Shown: positions 43,430 through 53,215, counted from the first letter of the stretch. The stretch: 64,000 nucleotides of DNA from Streptomyces humicola (GCF_024436035.1 NZ_JANFNG010000010.1:1-64000), one strand, 5' to 3'. Notes: generated by a model not told the origin, from the sequence alone. Numbers and translations: made by a program.

Positions 43430-45841
43430 CTACACCCATGTCCGGGGGCGGAAGCGGTTGGCCCGCTCCACCAGTTCGATCCTCTCCTCGCCGCGCTGGG
43501 CGAGCCGGGCCAGTACGCGGTACGAGCGTTCCAGCCCGAAGCGCAGCTCCCGTTCCCGTACATCGCTGCCGAGCAGCTTCGGCTGCGGTTGCGGTGCCGG
43601 CGGAGGAACGTACCCGTGCCGGCCGGCGAGCACCCAGTCCAGGGCGGTGTGCAGCACCTCCGTGGACAGCGTCTCGCGGCGCACCGCGTCGATGCCGAGC
43701 CGGCCCAGCTCCTCCACCTGACCGGCCGAGGCGCACAGGTCGTCCAGGAGAGGCTCCTGCGGGGCGCGGGCGCGCAACCGGGCGCGGATCGCGGCGACGC
43801 GCGCCGCCGTGAAGTGGATGGACGACTCCGGTATGGATTCCAGTGCCCGGACCGCACCTGTCCTGTCGCCCGCCGCCAGCCGCACCCGGGCCAGCCCGAA
43901 GGCGGCGCTGACGTACGACTGGTCGGTGCTCCACACCAGGCCGTAGTAGTCGGCCGCGTTGTCCAACTGCCCCAGGACCTCGGCGCAGATGCCGAGCGCG
44001 AGCTTCGGCGCCGACTCGCCCGGGAACGCGTCATAGATCGCGTCGAACGACACCGCGGCGGTCTCGAAGTCACCGTCGACGAGGCCCGCGAGCCCCCGGT
44101 ACCACACCACCCGCCAGTCGTCCGGGTGGTGCTCCTCCAGGGCGAGCAGGGCGCGCGCCGCCGACGGGCGGTCGTCCAGCTCCAGCCACGCCCGCAGCTC
44201 GCGCAGCCGCCTCTCGACGGAGTCGGCGGGCGCCGCGGCCAGCGCGCTGATCACCTCTGCGGGCGCCGCGGCGATCAGGCCCGCGAGGAAACCGGCGTTG
44301 GGATCGCCCGGATCGACGCGCGGTACCGGAAGCGCCAGCGCACTCGCCCGCGTGTCCAGGCGCGCCACCAACGGGCCCGCGGCATCCGTTCCACCGGAAT
44401 CCGAGGCCACCAGCTCGGTGTCCACCACCCGCAGCTCGGGGCCGAACAACGACGACAGCGCCGGCCTCGGCCTGCCCGACTCCAGCGCGACCACTTCGCG
44501 CAGCACACCTGTCAGCTGATCCGCCATCTCCTCGGCCGACGCGAACCGCCGTCCCGGATCGGGATCCGTGGCGCGCACGAGGAGCCGGTAGAACGACTCG
44601 TAGCGCGAGAAGACCTCGATGTTCTCCGGATCCGGCAGGCTGTCCGCGTAGACGTTGGTGTAGCCCTGGAAGTCGAAGGTGAGCACGGCGAGCGTGCGCG
44701 CGACCGTGTAGAGGTCGGAGGCGACGGACGGGCCGACCTCGCCGACCTCGGGAGCCTGGTAGCCGATCGTGCCGAAGATCGCGCTTTCGAGGTCGTCCAT
44801 GCGGCGGACGGCGCCCATGTCGATGAGCTTGAGCCGGTCCTCCTGCTGGATCGCGTTGTCCACCTTGAAGTCGCAGTACAGCAGATTGCGGCTGTGCAGA
44901 TGGCCGAGCGCCTCCAGCGCCTCGATGCCGTACGCGATCGCCTGGGCGACGGGCAGCGGCTCGCGGCGGCCGTCCGGGCCGCGCCGCTCGTTGGCGATCT
45001 CCTTCAGTGACTTGCCGCCGACGTACTCCATGACGATGTAGCCGTCGAGCGTGCCGCTGCCCGGGTCGAGGTGTTCGACGAAGTTGTAGATCCGGACGAT
45101 GTTGGGGTGCTCGATCTCGGCGAGGAACCGCCGTTCGGAAACGGCGGCGGCGAGCGCGTCCTGGTCACCGGTGTCCAGCAGGCCCTTGAGCACCACCCAG
45201 CGGTCGCTGACCGCGCGGTCGACGGCGAGGTAGATCCAGCCGAGGCCGCCGTGGGCGAGGCAGCCCACCACCTCGTACTGGCCGTGCACGACATCTCCGG
45301 CCCGCAACTTCGGGGTGAAGGAGTACGGGTTGCCGCACTTGGTGCAGAAGCCCTCGGTGCGGCCGGGGCGGTCGCCGCGGGTACGGCCCACCGCGGCCTC
45401 GCACTTGCTGCAGTAACGCTTCCGCTCGGGGACCTCGGGGTTGGCGAGCACCGCCGCGCGCGGGTCGGGCCGAGGGATCGGCGGTACGGAGACCAGGCCG
45501 GCGCCCAGCTTGCCTCGTGTGGGACCACTGCTGCCGCTGCCGCGTGAGCTGCGCACCGACACCGAACGTGCCGTGGCGCCGGAGGACGCGCGTGACAGCC
45601 GCCCCGACACCGACCGGCGCGAACCGGAGGAACGCGAGCCGCTGGTGCGCGAGGAGGTGCGTGACGAGGCGGAGGACGAGGTGGAGGACGAACCGCGCCC
45701 GGACGCCACCGTGGACGGCGTGGAGCCGGCGCTGCCGCTGCCGGCCACTGCCGCCGGTGCCAGGCCGCAGGTGTCGCAGTACAGTTCGCCGCCGCCGACG
45801 TCCTCCAATGTCCCGTCGCAGCCAGGACGTCCGCATTTCAT
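43430..45841 (-). CDS. pknG: Serine/threonine protein kinase PknG
   Basis: An 803-residue PknG-type kinase. An N-terminal zinc ribbon (CGRPGCDGTLEDVGGGELYC) precedes a Ser/Arg-rich linker. A rubredoxin-like Cys set follows (YCSKCEAAVG, 'GFCTKCGNPY'), then the kinase domain: glycine loop CLAHGGLGWIYLA, Lys in WVVLKGLL, catalytic LLYCDFKVDN, and DMG for DFG (LIDMGAVRR). The C-terminal 300 residues are TPR-like. In Mycobacterium PknG phosphorylates the FHA protein GarA to control glutamate metabolism, and an FHA protein lies downstream here. ATG at 45841 overlaps the upstream stop (ATGA). Confidence 0.92.
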   Translation of the reverse strand: MKCGRPGCDGTLEDVGGGELYCDTCGLAPAAVAGSGSAGSTPSTVASGRGSSSTSSSASSRTSSRTSGSRSSGSRRSVSGRLSRASSGATARSVSVRSSRGSGSSGPTRGKLGAGLVSVPPIPRPDPRAAVLANPEVPERKRYCSKCEAAVGRTRGDRPGRTEGFCTKCGNPYSFTPKLRAGDVVHGQYEVVGCLAHGGLGWIYLAVDRAVSDRWVVLKGLLDTGDQDALAAAVSERRFLAEIEHPNIVRIYNFVEHLDPGSGTLDGYIVMEYVGGKSLKEIANERRGPDGRREPLPVAQAIAYGIEALEALGHLHSRNLLYCDFKVDNAIQQEDRLKLIDMGAVRRMDDLESAIFGTIGYQAPEVGEVGPSVASDLYTVARTLAVLTFDFQGYTNVYADSLPDPENIEVFSRYESFYRLLVRATDPDPGRRFASAEEMADQLTGVLREVVALESGRPRPALSSLFGPELRVVDTELVASDSGGTDAAGPLVARLDTRASALALPVPRVDPGDPNAGFLAGLIAAAPAEVISALAAAPADSVERRLRELRAWLELDDRPSAARALLALEEHHPDDWRVVWYRGLAGLVDGDFETAAVSFDAIYDAFPGESAPKLALGICAEVLGQLDNAADYYGLVWSTDQSYVSAAFGLARVRLAAGDRTGAVRALESIPESSIHFTAARVAAIRARLRARAPQEPLLDDLCASAGQVEELGRLGIDAVRRETLSTEVLHTALDWVLAGRHGYVPPPAPQPQPKLLGSDVRERELRFGLERSYRVLARLAQRGEERIELVERANRFRPRTWV

Positions 45842-47157
45842 TCCGACTCCCCCTGACGGTCCTCGGGCCCGGCCTCTGCCGGAGCCATCACATCCGCGAC
45901 CGCCTGTTGGTAACGGCGCACCGCGTGCTCCGCCGCCTTCAGGTCGCACGGCGCGCTCCACAGCAGCCGCCGGGCCTGGTCGTACCTCTCCAAGAGCAGC
46001 GGGTCCTCCGCCGTCCTGTGCCGTGCCGCCTTCGCCTTGTAGGCGTCGAGCCGCCCTCGTAGCTCGGCCCGGACCGCGAGCGGCGCCGTCACCGCGGTCA
46101 ACGAGGCTCGTGCCCTGTCCAGTTCCTCGTCCGCCTGCTGTTCGAGACCGTCGAGGAGCGGCGAGAGCCGGTGCCACTGGCCGGAGCGGCTGTAGTCGGC
46201 GGCCGTCGCCAGCTGCTCCCGGAGCGCGGCCGCCGGGCCGCTCACCGCGGGCACCTCGGAGGCGGCGATCTTCGCGAGCACCTCGCCGCGCGCGGCGCGT
46301 GCCTCGGTGAGCGTGCGGTCGGCGCGCGAGAGCACATCACGCAGGCGCAGCAGCCGGTGCTCAGCGTCGTCCCGCACGTGCAGGACGGCCTCCACCTCGC
46401 GGCGGATGTCCTCGAGTTCGCGCTCGGCGCGGTCGTAACGGCCGGTGTCAGTGCGTCCCGCGGAGCCGCCCTGACCTGCCCGGCCCCTCGCCGGCAGCCA
46501 GAAGGCGAGGGGATCGGCGACCACCTCGGCGCGCAGCTGGGCCAGTTCGCCGATCAGCCGCTCCAGGTCGTCACCGGAAGGGTGCGCGCCCGGCGTGACG
46601 CCGACGGATTCGGCGAGCGACCGCACACGTTTCGCCTCGGCTGCGAGCAGATCGATGCGGGCCGGCAGTGCGGACCAGACCGCGTCGGAGGCCGTGACCA
46701 CCCCCATGACCTGCTCGTACCAGCTGTTCATCCGCTCCACGAGCTGTTCCAGGCTGATCTGCTCGCTGAGCCTGGCAGGCCCGGTGAGGGCACGGGCCGC
46801 GTCCGGCAGGCTGCCTCCGGCCACCGTCACCCCGCTGCCCCGCAGCAGATCGGTGAGCTCGGCGAGGTCGCCGGGGGAGGGCCAGCGGCGCCGGGCTCGT
46901 ACCTCGCGGGCGGCACGCAGCGCACTGCCGTACGCCTCGAAGTGCGTCCACAGCAAGGGGATGGCCGGTTCGGCGGCGGCCCAGCGCTCCTTGGTGCGGC
47001 CGGTCAGCTCGGCGCCTTCGAGCAGCCTGCGGCCCGAGTGGTCCTCCAGCGCGAGCAGCGACTCCTCTATCGCCTCGTACTCGGAACCGAGCCGCGCCAG
47101 GGCGCGATCCACCTCCTCCCGGCTCATCACCGGACCGGTAGGTCCCGCTACCGCCAT
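45838..47157 (-). CDS. Coiled-coil protein of the pknG operon
   Basis: A 439-residue, almost wholly helical protein rich in Ala, Glu, Arg and Leu, with long heptad-like stretches (for example RAERELEDIRREVEAVLHVR and 'RASLTAVTAPLAVRAELRGR'). No membrane helix, signal peptide or enzyme motif is visible. It overlaps pknG by four bases and follows glnH by 28, so it should work in the same pathway, perhaps as a scaffold linking membrane sensor and kinase. The M. tuberculosis pknG-glnH-glnX locus has no equivalent that I recall between these genes. Confidence 0.75.
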   Translation of the reverse strand: MAVAGPTGPVMSREEVDRALARLGSEYEAIEESLLALEDHSGRRLLEGAELTGRTKERWAAAEPAIPLLWTHFEAYGSALRAAREVRARRRWPSPGDLAELTDLLRGSGVTVAGGSLPDAARALTGPARLSEQISLEQLVERMNSWYEQVMGVVTASDAVWSALPARIDLLAAEAKRVRSLAESVGVTPGAHPSGDDLERLIGELAQLRAEVVADPLAFWLPARGRAGQGGSAGRTDTGRYDRAERELEDIRREVEAVLHVRDDAEHRLLRLRDVLSRADRTLTEARAARGEVLAKIAASEVPAVSGPAAALREQLATAADYSRSGQWHRLSPLLDGLEQQADEELDRARASLTAVTAPLAVRAELRGRLDAYKAKAARHRTAEDPLLLERYDQARRLLWSAPCDLKAAEHAVRRYQQAVADVMAPAEAGPEDRQGESE

Positions 47158-47185
47158 CGAACTCCCCTCGAACCGTCCATGCCGC

Positions 47186-48262
47186 TCAGTCCTTGTAGAG
47201 CGGTGCCGGAGGCCCGCTCACCCCCGGGAGGTTGTGCGCCAGCCACTTGTTGTACGCCTGCATCCACTGGCTGTTGGCTCCCCCGTTCGTGTATTTCTGC
47301 AGCACCATATTGACCCGGCGCACCAGGTCGGTGTCGGCCAGGTTCATCGCCACACCGTACGGCTCGTGCGTGAGCGGCTGGCCGATCAGGTGTACCTGAG
47401 GATCCTGGGCGGCCTGGCCGGCGGCCAGCGCATTGTCGGTGAGCACCGCGTCCGCCTGGCCGAGCTGGAGCAGCACCAGACAGTCGAGCTGGTTCTCCAC
47501 CAGGACGATATGGGAGCCGTGCGGCTCGCTCTCCAGCAGCGCCTGCCCCGTCGAACCGGAGGCCGTGCACACGCGCTTGCCCGCGAGGCTGCCGTCGAAG
47601 CCGGTGATCGTCGTGCCGGTCTTGGGTACCAGCAGCTGCTGGCCCGCCTCGAAGTAGGCGGCGGAGAAGGCGACCTGCTTGATCCGGTCGCAGTTGATGG
47701 TCATGGTGCGCACGACCATGTCCACGTCGCCCGACTGGATCGCCGGTATTCGCTGGTCGGTCGGAATGGTCTTGAACACGATCCTGGGGTTGGGGCCGAG
47801 GATGTCGGTGGCGATGGCCCGCACCAGATCGATGTCGAAGCCGACGATCTGGCCCGACTCCGGGTCCCGGTAGCCCCACAGATAGCTGTTCTGGTCGACG
47901 CCGACCGTCAGATAGCCGCGTTTTTGGATGCGTTGGACGGCGGGGCCCGCCGCATCCGATGGGCGCAGGCTCGCCTCGGGGTCGGTGCACGGGGCGTCGG
48001 CCATCGCCTGCTGCGCATGGTCGACGCCGCTCCCGGCCGGCGGGAGGGCAGCCGCTGCGGACGCCTCGCCCGGCGATCCGCACTCCAGCGGGAGGGCGAT
48101 CGCGGTGAGCGCGAGAAGGCAGGCCGCCGCCATGGCGCCGACGCCGCCCCAGCCGCGCAGGCGCGACAGGCCGGACCGGCGGCCGGGCCGGCCGGACCCG
48201 CCGGACCGGACCCCGAAGGTCGCGTTCGATCGGCTCATCGGTGCTCTCCCATCCCCGCTCAC
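47186..48262 (-). CDS. glnH: GlnH-like amino-acid-binding protein
   Basis: A 358-residue solute-binding protein of family 3. A basic N-terminus is followed by a membrane segment (AMAAACLLALTAIALPLECG) with a Cys that only loosely fits a lipobox. The binding domain contains GYLTVGVDQNSYLWGYRDPE, 'GFDIDLVRAIATDILG', 'VDMVVRTMTINCDR' and 'FSAAYFEAGQQLLVP', as in glutamate/aspartate-binding proteins. No permease lies nearby; GlnX and PknG do, the arrangement known from mycobacterial sensing of aspartate and glutamate. GTG at 48262 overlaps the glnX stop (GTGA); ATG at 48238 is an alternative. Confidence 0.87.
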   Translation of the reverse strand: MSGDGRAPMSRSNATFGVRSGGSGRPGRRSGLSRLRGWGGVGAMAAACLLALTAIALPLECGSPGEASAAAALPPAGSGVDHAQQAMADAPCTDPEASLRPSDAAGPAVQRIQKRGYLTVGVDQNSYLWGYRDPESGQIVGFDIDLVRAIATDILGPNPRIVFKTIPTDQRIPAIQSGDVDMVVRTMTINCDRIKQVAFSAAYFEAGQQLLVPKTGTTITGFDGSLAGKRVCTASGSTGQALLESEPHGSHIVLVENQLDCLVLLQLGQADAVLTDNALAAGQAAQDPQVHLIGQPLTHEPYGVAMNLADTDLVRRVNMVLQKYTNGGANSQWMQAYNKWLAHNLPGVSGPPAPLYKD

Positions 48263-49794
48263 CGGTACTCCGAAAGCCGTCGCCCCACGCCCAGTATGGA
48301 ACCGGCCGCTCCCAGAAGGGCGAGCACCGCCGCTCCGATGCTCAGTCCCGTCAGCGCCCTGCGGCCGTCGCCCGACGCCTTCTGGAACTCGGCGCCCTCA
48401 TGGTCGAGCGCGTCCTGCAGACTGCTGTCGACGGCGTCGAACGAGTACTCGGTGGTGGCCGTGGGGTTCACCTGCTTGCCGGTTGCATCCGTAGCGCCGA
48501 TGATGACGTCGGCCACCGCGGTGTCGTAATTGCCCGCCGTGTCGGCGCTGTTGGCGACCTCGTGGCGGCTGCTCCACTGGGCGACGTCGGCGGCCGCCGC
48601 CTGGACCGGCGCCCTGCCCGCCGGATCGTCGGCGAGCGCGAGCGCCTGGGCGAGCAGCCCGCCCGGAGCCTTGCCGACCTGCGTGCCGTCGAGGGCGGCC
48701 ATCTCGTCCTGGTAGTTGGTCTCGTACGAGGCGCCCGCGCCGCGCGCGACCAGCGTCAGATTCTCGTTGCCGCGCGCCTGGAGCGAGTCGATGCGCGCCT
48801 GGCTGAGAACCTGCAGCGATTTCGCGCCATGATCCCACGAATCGGCGAGATCCTCCCGGGCCACGGTGTGCGCGGCCACCAGCCACACCAGGAGCGCCCC
48901 GGCCGCCGTCGTGCCCGCCAGCATCCCCGGATTGAACACCCGGTTCGTACGCCGGTAGGTGCGGCGCTGCGCCCACACCAGAGCGCCGAGCGCCAGCACT
49001 CCCAGCGCCCACGCGCCCCACGGCAGCGACTCGGCGGAGGCGTAGTCCTGTTGCAGGCGCGCGCTCTGCAGCCGGTAGAGGTGCTGGGCGGTAGGCAGCA
49101 GGATGTCGCTCATCTGCTGGTTGGCGTAGCGCAGATAGGCGCCGCCGAGAGGCAGGCCCTGCCGGTTGTCGGTGCGTGCCGTCTCCACCAGGCCGGTGTA
49201 GACGGGCAGTTGCGTGCTGAGCTTCTGCACATCGGCCTGGCTCGCCGATGAGCCCTGGCTGCTCGCGGCCGCCTCGGCTATCAGCTGGGCGGCGGTGTTG
49301 ATGTCGTTCTGGTAGCGCTGGCGGACCGCGGCCGGTTCCACGCCGCCGACGAGGAAGCCGCCCGCCTCGGTGGTGTTGGCCGCTGCAAGTGATCGGTAGA
49401 TCTCGGCGGCGTCGGCGCTGAGCGGTTCGCTGCTGTTGGTCACGCCCTGGGCCGCCGAGGAGCGTTCACTGATCTGCCACGCCGTCACCGCGCCGAACGC
49501 GAGGATGAGCGCGGCGAGTGCGGCGCCGATGATCCGCAGCCTGCCCGGCTCAGTGGTCGCCGCGGCGCGTATCCGGTCGGCCCCCTCCGCCCAGGCCGTG
49601 CGCCGCGGCGCGGGTGTGCCCGCGGCCACTGCCGCCACGGCGGCGGCGCTGGGCGCCGGGCGTCCCGCGCCCGGCTGAGCCGGAATCCCCGGCCGCGGCC
49701 TCGACGGCTGTGTTCCCGGCGTTCCCGGCATACCTGGCGAACGTGCCGGCGTACGTGTCAACCTGACCCTCCCCCATGCGCGCTGACCGAGCAT
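48259..49794 (-). CDS. glnX: GlnX-like membrane sensor
   Basis: A 511-residue membrane protein. After a Pro-rich cytoplasmic leader, helices near residues 88-106, 265-285, 300-325 and 475-500 enclose two extracytoplasmic helical domains, each resembling a sensor four-helix bundle. This is the layout of mycobacterial GlnX, which passes the GlnH signal across the membrane to PknG. It overlaps glnH by four bases and is first in the operon. ATG at 49794 is chosen (AGGA upstream); TTG at 49761 with GGGGGAGGG is a strong alternative. Confidence 0.82.
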   Translation of the reverse strand: MLGQRAWGRVRLTRTPARSPGMPGTPGTQPSRPRPGIPAQPGAGRPAPSAAAVAAVAAGTPAPRRTAWAEGADRIRAAATTEPGRLRIIGAALAALILAFGAVTAWQISERSSAAQGVTNSSEPLSADAAEIYRSLAAANTTEAGGFLVGGVEPAAVRQRYQNDINTAAQLIAEAAASSQGSSASQADVQKLSTQLPVYTGLVETARTDNRQGLPLGGAYLRYANQQMSDILLPTAQHLYRLQSARLQQDYASAESLPWGAWALGVLALGALVWAQRRTYRRTNRVFNPGMLAGTTAAGALLVWLVAAHTVAREDLADSWDHGAKSLQVLSQARIDSLQARGNENLTLVARGAGASYETNYQDEMAALDGTQVGKAPGGLLAQALALADDPAGRAPVQAAAADVAQWSSRHEVANSADTAGNYDTAVADVIIGATDATGKQVNPTATTEYSFDAVDSSLQDALDHEGAEFQKASGDGRRALTGLSIGAAVLALLGAAGSILGVGRRLSEYR

Positions 49795-49928
49795 CGTCCC
49801 GTCCTGGCCGTCAGCGGGGCAATACTTTCTCGCCAAGTATGGCCACCGGCACCGACATCCACTAGCGCTCGGCGTGATCTTGAGCCTCCAGCACCGCTAA
49901 ACCACCTGCACAGGCGGTCCTTCGGGCC

Positions 49929-51011
49929 TCACCCGCGTATCACGCGGTGACGACCGCTGCGGTTCCCTTCGGGCACGGAGCCCGCCGGCGCGGCCGGCGC
50001 CGCCGCGTAGTGCGCCTGCAGCCGGGCATGGGCGGTGGGCGGCGAGCCCAGATGGTCGAGGCCGAGGAGCGCCGCACCGAGGACCGGCGGCGCGGTGACC
50101 ACCCGGGGGACGGCCTTCGGCGCGCGGAGCGCCAGTTCACGGGTGATGGCGTCGATCAGCAGCGGCTGCCTGGCGGCCAGCACCCCTCCCCCGAGGACAA
50201 CGGTCGTCTCCTCGTCGAGCAAGCCGAGCCGGCCGAGCGCCACCGACGCCAGCGCCACCACCTCCTCGGCCTGGCGGTCCACGATCCGACGGGCCACCGC
50301 GTCGCCGTCGGCCGCGACCCGGAAGAGCACGGGGGCGAGCTCCAGCCTGGCGTGTGCCGGTACCTGTCCCAGGTGCATTGCCTCGATCAGCTCGTACATC
50401 GAGCCCCGGCCGAGGTGCGCAGGCAGCGCGGTGGCCAGCTCGGTCGCCTCTCCACGCCCGTCCTCGGCTCGCGCGGCCCACCACAACGCCTCCTCGGCGA
50501 GGAACACCCCGCCTCCCCAGTCGCCCGAGATGCGGCCTATGGCCGGGAACCGGGCGGTACGGCCGTCCGGCAGCATCCCCACGCAGTTGATCCCCGCACC
50601 GCACACCACGGCGACACCGCGCGGCTCTTCGACCCCCGAACGCAGGATCGCGAAGGTGTCGTTGAGCACCTGCGCGCTCGTCCCCCAGCCGCGGGCGTGC
50701 ACCGCATCCCGCAACTCCCGCTCCTCGATGGGGAAGTCGGCATTGGCCAGACAGGCCGAGACATGCTCCACCACGGGGGCTCCCCTGTACGCGGCCAGCC
50801 CCGCCGCGCGTGCGGCGGCCGCCACCAGCGGGACGAGCGCGGTGACCGCCTGCCGTGCCCCGGCCGTCACCGGCTGGAAACCGCCGCCGCGTGCCGTGCC
50901 GAGCACCGAGCCGTCGGCCGCCACGATCGCCACATCGGTCTTGCTGTTGCCCGCGTCGATGGCGAGCACGCCCCCCGTCACGAGCGGCCGCGGAATCGGG
51001 GTCAGGCCCAC
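49929..51011 (-). CDS. csnK: BadF/BcrA-type sugar kinase (glucosamine-like), CsnK
   Basis: A 360-residue sugar kinase of the BadF/BcrAD (N-acetylglucosamine kinase-like) family. The phosphate-1 motif is LAIDAGNSKTDVAIV, with 'SACLANADFPIEE', 'VVCGAGINCVGML' and 'RISGDWGGGVFLAEEAL' following. 'VVLGGGVLAARQPLLID' binds adenosine. In the csn operon of Streptomyces coelicolor, CsnK is the kinase for imported glucosamine sugars, and gene order here matches from memory. It overlaps the GH4 gene by ten bases. Confidence 0.82.
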   Translation of the reverse strand: MGLTPIPRPLVTGGVLAIDAGNSKTDVAIVAADGSVLGTARGGGFQPVTAGARQAVTALVPLVAAAARAAGLAAYRGAPVVEHVSACLANADFPIEERELRDAVHARGWGTSAQVLNDTFAILRSGVEEPRGVAVVCGAGINCVGMLPDGRTARFPAIGRISGDWGGGVFLAEEALWWAARAEDGRGEATELATALPAHLGRGSMYELIEAMHLGQVPAHARLELAPVLFRVAADGDAVARRIVDRQAEEVVALASVALGRLGLLDEETTVVLGGGVLAARQPLLIDAITRELALRAPKAVPRVVTAPPVLGAALLGLDHLGSPPTAHARLQAHYAAAPAAPAGSVPEGNRSGRHRVIRG

Positions 51012-52300
51012 GCGAGATGCTCCCGGTTGTGTGCGACGAGCCGGTCGGCGAGCGCGTCCGCCTGAGCGTACTGGCCGATCAGGGGGTGGGCGAGCAGCGC
51101 CTTGACGACGCGGTCGCGCCCGCCGCGCAGCGCCGCCTCCAGCGCCAGCTCCTCGTACGCGGTGACATGCGCGATGAGCCCCGCGTACAGCGGATCCAGG
51201 GCCGGTACCGGCAGCGGGCGCACCCCATCGGTGCCCACGGCCGCGGGGACCTCGATCACCGCGTCGTCGGGGAGGAAGGGCAGCGTGCCGTGGTTGTACG
51301 CGTTCACCACCTGCACCTCGCCCGCCCCGCGCAGCAGCGCCGACGCGAGGGCCACCGCGGCCTCCGAGTAGAAGGCGCCGCCACGCCTGGCGAGCAGCCC
51401 GGGTTTCGTGTCGAGCGCCGGATCGCTGTACATCGCGAGCAACTGCCTTTCCATATCAGCCACTTCGGCGGCCCGTGACGGCTTCCCCCTCAGCTCGTCC
51501 ACCACTTGGTCGTGCGCGTAGTAGTAGCGCAGGTAGTACGAGGGGACGACGCCGAGCCGGTCGAGCACCGCGCGCGGCAGCCGCAGATCGTCGGCGATCG
51601 CGTCGCCGTGCTCGGCGAGCAGCTTCGGCAGCACGTCCTCGCCGTCCGCGCCCCCCAGCCGTACACCGAACTCCCAGGTGAGGTGGTTGAGCCCGACATG
51701 GTCGAGATGCAGCGCCGCCGGCGGGACGCCGAGCAGCCGCGCGAACTTGCGCTGCAGCCCGATCGCCACGTTGCACAAGCCGACTGCCTTGTGCCCGGCC
51801 TGCAGCAGCGCACGCGTGACGATTCCCACCGGATTGGTGAAGTCGATGATCCACGCGTCGGGTGCGGCGCGCCGCACCCGTTCGGCGATGGACAGCACGA
51901 CGGGAACGGTGCGCAGCGCCTTCGCGAGCCCTCCGGCGCCCGTCGTCTCCTGCCCGACGCAGCCGCATTCCAGCGGCCACGTCTCGTCCTGCTGCCGCGC
52001 CGCCTGCCCGCCGACGCGCAGCTGCAGCAGGACGGCGTCGGCGCCCTCGACACCGGCCTGGAGGTCACCGGTGGTGACGACGGCGGCGGGATGGCCCTGC
52101 CGGGCGAGGATCCGCCGGGCGAGGCCGCCGACCAGCTCGAGGCGCTCGGGCGCGGGGTCGATCAGTGCCACCTCCGTCACCGGCAAGGTCTCGCGCAGCC
52201 TGGCCAATCCGTCGATGAGTTCGGGGGTGTAGGTGGAACCGCCCCCCACCACTGCGATTTTGCGGGGGTACGGGGGTCGTCCCCCGGAAGAATGCTGCAT
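51002..52300 (-). CDS. csnH: GH4 family glycosidase, CsnH
   Basis: A 432-residue NAD-dependent family 4 glycosidase. The dinucleotide site is KIAVVGGGSTYTPELIDGLA. Metal and catalytic landmarks are 'ECGCVGQETTGAGGLAKALR', 'FTNPVGIVTRALL', 'VGLCNVAIGLQRKFA' and 'VGLNHLTWEFGVRLGG'. GH4 enzymes cleave by an oxidation-elimination mechanism and need Mn and NAD. In this operon it probably processes imported chitosan oligosaccharides, free or phosphorylated. The family also includes 6-phospho-beta-glucosidases, the generic name most pipelines would assign. Confidence 0.85.
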   Translation of the reverse strand: MQHSSGGRPPYPRKIAVVGGGSTYTPELIDGLARLRETLPVTEVALIDPAPERLELVGGLARRILARQGHPAAVVTTGDLQAGVEGADAVLLQLRVGGQAARQQDETWPLECGCVGQETTGAGGLAKALRTVPVVLSIAERVRRAAPDAWIIDFTNPVGIVTRALLQAGHKAVGLCNVAIGLQRKFARLLGVPPAALHLDHVGLNHLTWEFGVRLGGADGEDVLPKLLAEHGDAIADDLRLPRAVLDRLGVVPSYYLRYYYAHDQVVDELRGKPSRAAEVADMERQLLAMYSDPALDTKPGLLARRGGAFYSEAAVALASALLRGAGEVQVVNAYNHGTLPFLPDDAVIEVPAAVGTDGVRPLPVPALDPLYAGLIAHVTAYEELALEAALRGGRDRVVKALLAHPLIGQYAQADALADRLVAHNREHLAWA

Positions 52301-52309
52301 CCTTGTCCC

Positions 52310-53215
52310 TCAGCCCTTCACTCCGGTCAGTGTGACGCCTTCGACGAATGCCTTCTGCGCGAAGAAGAACACGACGATCACGGGTGCCATGACGAGCATC
52401 GTGGCCGCCATGGTGAGATTCCAGCTGGTCTGGTGCGCGCCTTTGAACGTCTCCAGGCCGTAACTGAGCGTCCAGGCCGCCGGATTCTCGCTCGCGTAGA
52501 TCTGCGGCCCGAAGTAGTCGTTCCAGCACGAGAAGAACTGGAAGAGCGCGACGGCGGCAATGGCGGGCCTGGCCATCGGCAGGACGACGCGCAGCAGTGC
52601 ACGCACCTCGCCGCATCCGTCGACCCTCGCCGCGTCGACGTATTCATCCGGAATCGTGACGAGGAATTGCCGCAGCAGGAAGATGCTGAACGCGTCACCG
52701 AATGCCATCGGGATGATCAGTGGCCACAGCGTGCCGGTGAGATGCATCTGATTGGCCCAGAACAGATACATCGGTACGACGACGACCTGCGGAGGCAGCA
52801 TCATCGTGGCCACCACCAGCATCAGCGCGAGAGTACGGCCGCGGAAGCGGAACTTGGCGAGCGCGTACGCCACCGGGATGCTGGAGACCACGGTGAGCGC
52901 GGTGCCCGCACCCGCATAGATCAGGGTGTTCTTCCACCAGGTGAGAAAGCCCGGGGTGCGGAAGACGGTCACATAGTTGTGCCACACGAACGGGTGAGGC
53001 CACAGCGCGCGGGTGAGCGCCTGGTTGTCGCTCATCAACGAGGTGAGCGCGACGAAGACGAACGGCAGCACGAAGAAAAGCGCGGCGGCGATGCCCAGGG
53101 CGTGCACCGCGATCCAGTGCAGCTGCGCCTTACGGCGCGCCGCCCGTGCGTTCGCGCTGCGCAGCGGCCGTCGTCGCGCCGCGGTGGCCCGTGCGGGGGC
53201 GAGGACGTCGGTCAC
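52310..53215 (-). CDS. csnG: Sugar ABC transporter permease (MalG type), CsnG
   Basis: A 301-residue permease of the carbohydrate uptake family 1. Six membrane helices are readable, starting with IAAALFFVLPFVFVALTSLM, and the EAA loop is 'EYVDAARVDGCGEVRALLRV'. The short periplasmic loops are typical of the MalG-like partner. No ATPase gene is in the operon, so it likely uses the shared MsiK ATPase, as most Streptomyces sugar importers do. It lies four bases after the MalF-type permease gene. Confidence 0.88.
   Translation of the reverse strand: MTDVLAPARATAARRRPLRSANARAARRKAQLHWIAVHALGIAAALFFVLPFVFVALTSLMSDNQALTRALWPHPFVWHNYVTVFRTPGFLTWWKNTLIYAGAGTALTVVSSIPVAYALAKFRFRGRTLALMLVVATMMLPPQVVVVPMYLFWANQMHLTGTLWPLIIPMAFGDAFSIFLLRQFLVTIPDEYVDAARVDGCGEVRALLRVVLPMARPAIAAVALFQFFSCWNDYFGPQIYASENPAAWTLSYGLETFKGAHQTSWNLTMAATMLVMAPVIVVFFFAQKAFVEGVTLTGVKG

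Noticed and set aside
42893..45010. A 705-codon plus-strand frame opposite pknG and PP2C
   Set aside because: It is the mirror of conserved kinase and phosphatase genes and is rich in Arg, Gly and Val without structure.
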